Below, one piece after another: positions 5,199-6,281 of a DNA stretch of 6,281 bases (positions are counted from its first letter, which is position 1; each line of letters starts with the position of its first letter). Below the pieces are notes generated by a model that saw only the letters and a list, made by a program, of their open reading frames with translations, did no database searches and was not told where the DNA came from. The translations under genes and the position numbers were made by a program. This stretch comes from an uncultured Muribaculum sp. Lineage in GTDB: Bacteria > Bacteroidota > Bacteroidia > Bacteroidales > Muribaculaceae. The stretch spans positions 1-6,281 of the forward strand of contig CANPDS010000158.1 of NCBI GenBank assembly GCA_947573015.1. Direction: 5' to 3'.

Positions 5199-6281
5199 TC
5201 AATTAGTAAGTGGTAATATAATTATAAATGTTGTTCCTTGTCCAAGTTCGCTCTCAACGCGTATCTCACCATGCAGCTCACCAATCATCTTGTGTACATA
5301 GGCAAGGCCGAGACCAAAGCCTTTTACATCATGCCGGTTGCCGGTTGGCACGCGGTAGAACTTCTCAAATATCTTTTTCAGATCATCACGGCGTATGCCT
5401 ATACCGTTGTCACTGATACGGATCTCCAGTTTTCCTCCGGCGATATCAGCCGTGCTGACACGCAATGCCAGAGGCACATCGTCACGACGGTATTTCACCG
5501 CATTATCAAGCAAGTTGAATATGACATTAGTGAAATGCATCTCATCCACTTCCACAATAGCATCTTCGGCATCAAGCTGACTGTTGATACGGCCACCACA
5601 ACTTTCCACCTTAAGTTTGAATGTGCTGACGATGTTTGAAATGGTTTTATTGGCATCAATCTCCTGAAGGCGCAAGGTTGTCTTCTGCCGGTCGAACATC
5701 GACATCTGAAGCACCTTTTCCACCTGAAAGCGCAGACGCTTGGTCTCATCATTGATGACGGTGGAGATATGCTGCATCATAGTCGGCGACTTGCGCACAC
5801 TGGCGTCATTTAGCATCTGGGCGGCAAGCGATATGGATGAAATAGGAGTCTTGAACTCATGCGTCATATTGTTGATGAAGTCATTCTTCATCTCGGTAAG
5901 GCGTTTCTGCCTGAAGGCTATTATAATAGTGTAAAGGAACACCACCAACAGGATAAATGTAAACACAAATGACGGTATCATGAATTTAACCGACGACATT
6001 ATATAATCCTTCTTGGTGGGAAAATACACCTTTATATAATACATTTTGCTCGCAGGATCATTCGGGAACAAGGTCTGCACAAACATGTTGTTCCGACCCA
6101 TGTCAGCGGAATTATAACCTGCACTATGGTATATGGCGCGTCCGGCGCGATTCACCACTGCATATTCAAAAGGCAGATTAAGACCATTGTTCTGGAACTC
6201 GCTGCGCAGATACCCGTCTACCGCCGCTGAGTCGGCACGCTCTTCAATCGGACGATTGCTCGACTGGCTCAAGATATTAAG
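5199..6281 (-). CDS. rprX: sensor histidine kinase, RprX-like (5' end outside window)
   Basis: This inner-membrane kinase autophosphorylates on histidine and passes the phosphate to the regulator encoded next. The frame is open to the window edge (360 codons visible), so the N-terminus and first membrane helix are missing. Counting from the TTG at 6272, residues 1-96 are the end of an extracytoplasmic sensor region. A membrane helix spans about 97-120. The HisKA domain has H138 in MTHEFKTPISS, whose HExxT pattern also suggests phosphatase activity. The ATP-binding domain shows the N-box NLLDN (253-257), SDNGIGI (287-293), FEKFYR (302-307) and GFGLGLAY (318-325). Only a few residues separate the helix from the HisKA helix, so no HAMP domain is present. 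The stop TGA lies 2 to 8 bases before the regulator start, making an operon. TTG at 6272 is not a real start. Confidence 0.93.
   Translation of the reverse strand, partial: LNILSQSSNRPIEERADSAAVDGYLRSEFQNNGLNLPFEYAVVNRAGRAIYHSAGYNSADMGRNNMFVQTLFPNDPASKMYYIKVYFPTKKDYIMSSVKFMIPSFVFTFILLVVFLYTIIIAFRQKRLTEMKNDFINNMTHEFKTPISSISLAAQMLNDASVRKSPTMMQHISTVINDETKRLRFQVEKVLQMSMFDRQKTTLRLQEIDANKTISNIVSTFKLKVESCGGRINSQLDAEDAIVEVDEMHFTNVIFNLLDNAVKYRRDDVPLALRVSTADIAGGKLEIRISDNGIGIRRDDLKKIFEKFYRVPTGNRHDVKGFGLGLAYVHKMIGELHGEIRVESELGQGTTFIIILPLTN

Noticed and set aside
6270..6272. TTG at 6272 as the kinase start
   Set aside because: The frame continues upstream to the window edge and a start here would cut into the sensor domain, so the gene is truncated by the window, not by nature.

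Overview
The window looks like an ordinary housekeeping stretch of a Bacteroidales chromosome (phylum Bacteroidota). Three things point there. The response regulator closely resembles RprY of Bacteroides as I remember it. The chaperonin ends in a Gly-Gly-Met tail. The start codons lack a Shine-Dalgarno sequence, and one promoter matches the Bacteroides consensus (TTG, about 20 bases, TAnnTTTG) exactly. A Muribaculaceae-like genus is possible, but that is a guess that protein searches would have to settle.

All complete genes lie on the minus strand, so transcription runs from the high-coordinate end to the low end. There are three apparent transcription units. (1) 6281-4477: a membrane sensor histidine kinase (5' end cut off by the window edge) followed within a few bases by its OmpR-type response regulator, an RprX/RprY-like pair. 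It ends in a GC-rich hairpin at 4395-4438. (2) 4234-2283: groES then groEL, the heat-shock chaperonin operon, with its own leader and a possible promoter near 4323-4352. It is closed by a 20-bp hairpin at 2213-2258. (3) 2139-62: yicC (endoribonuclease family), gmk (guanylate kinase) and nadD (nicotinate-mononucleotide adenylyltransferase), tightly packed and driven by a clear promoter at 2158-2188. At the low-coordinate edge, the last 19 codons of a possible plus-strand gene stop exactly where nadD stops.

Functionally the window joins envelope-stress-type signalling, protein folding, RNA turnover, GMP/GDP metabolism and NAD synthesis. No mobile element, CRISPR array, tRNA, rRNA or tandem repeat is visible. 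I found no sign of a novel system. The second-look items are small: start-codon choices, leader motifs, the terminator-promoter junction, the zero-gap convergent gene ends, and the lack of a HAMP domain in the kinase. The two gaps longer than 100 bases (2140-2282 and 4235-4476) are accounted for by the terminators, promoters and leader described.
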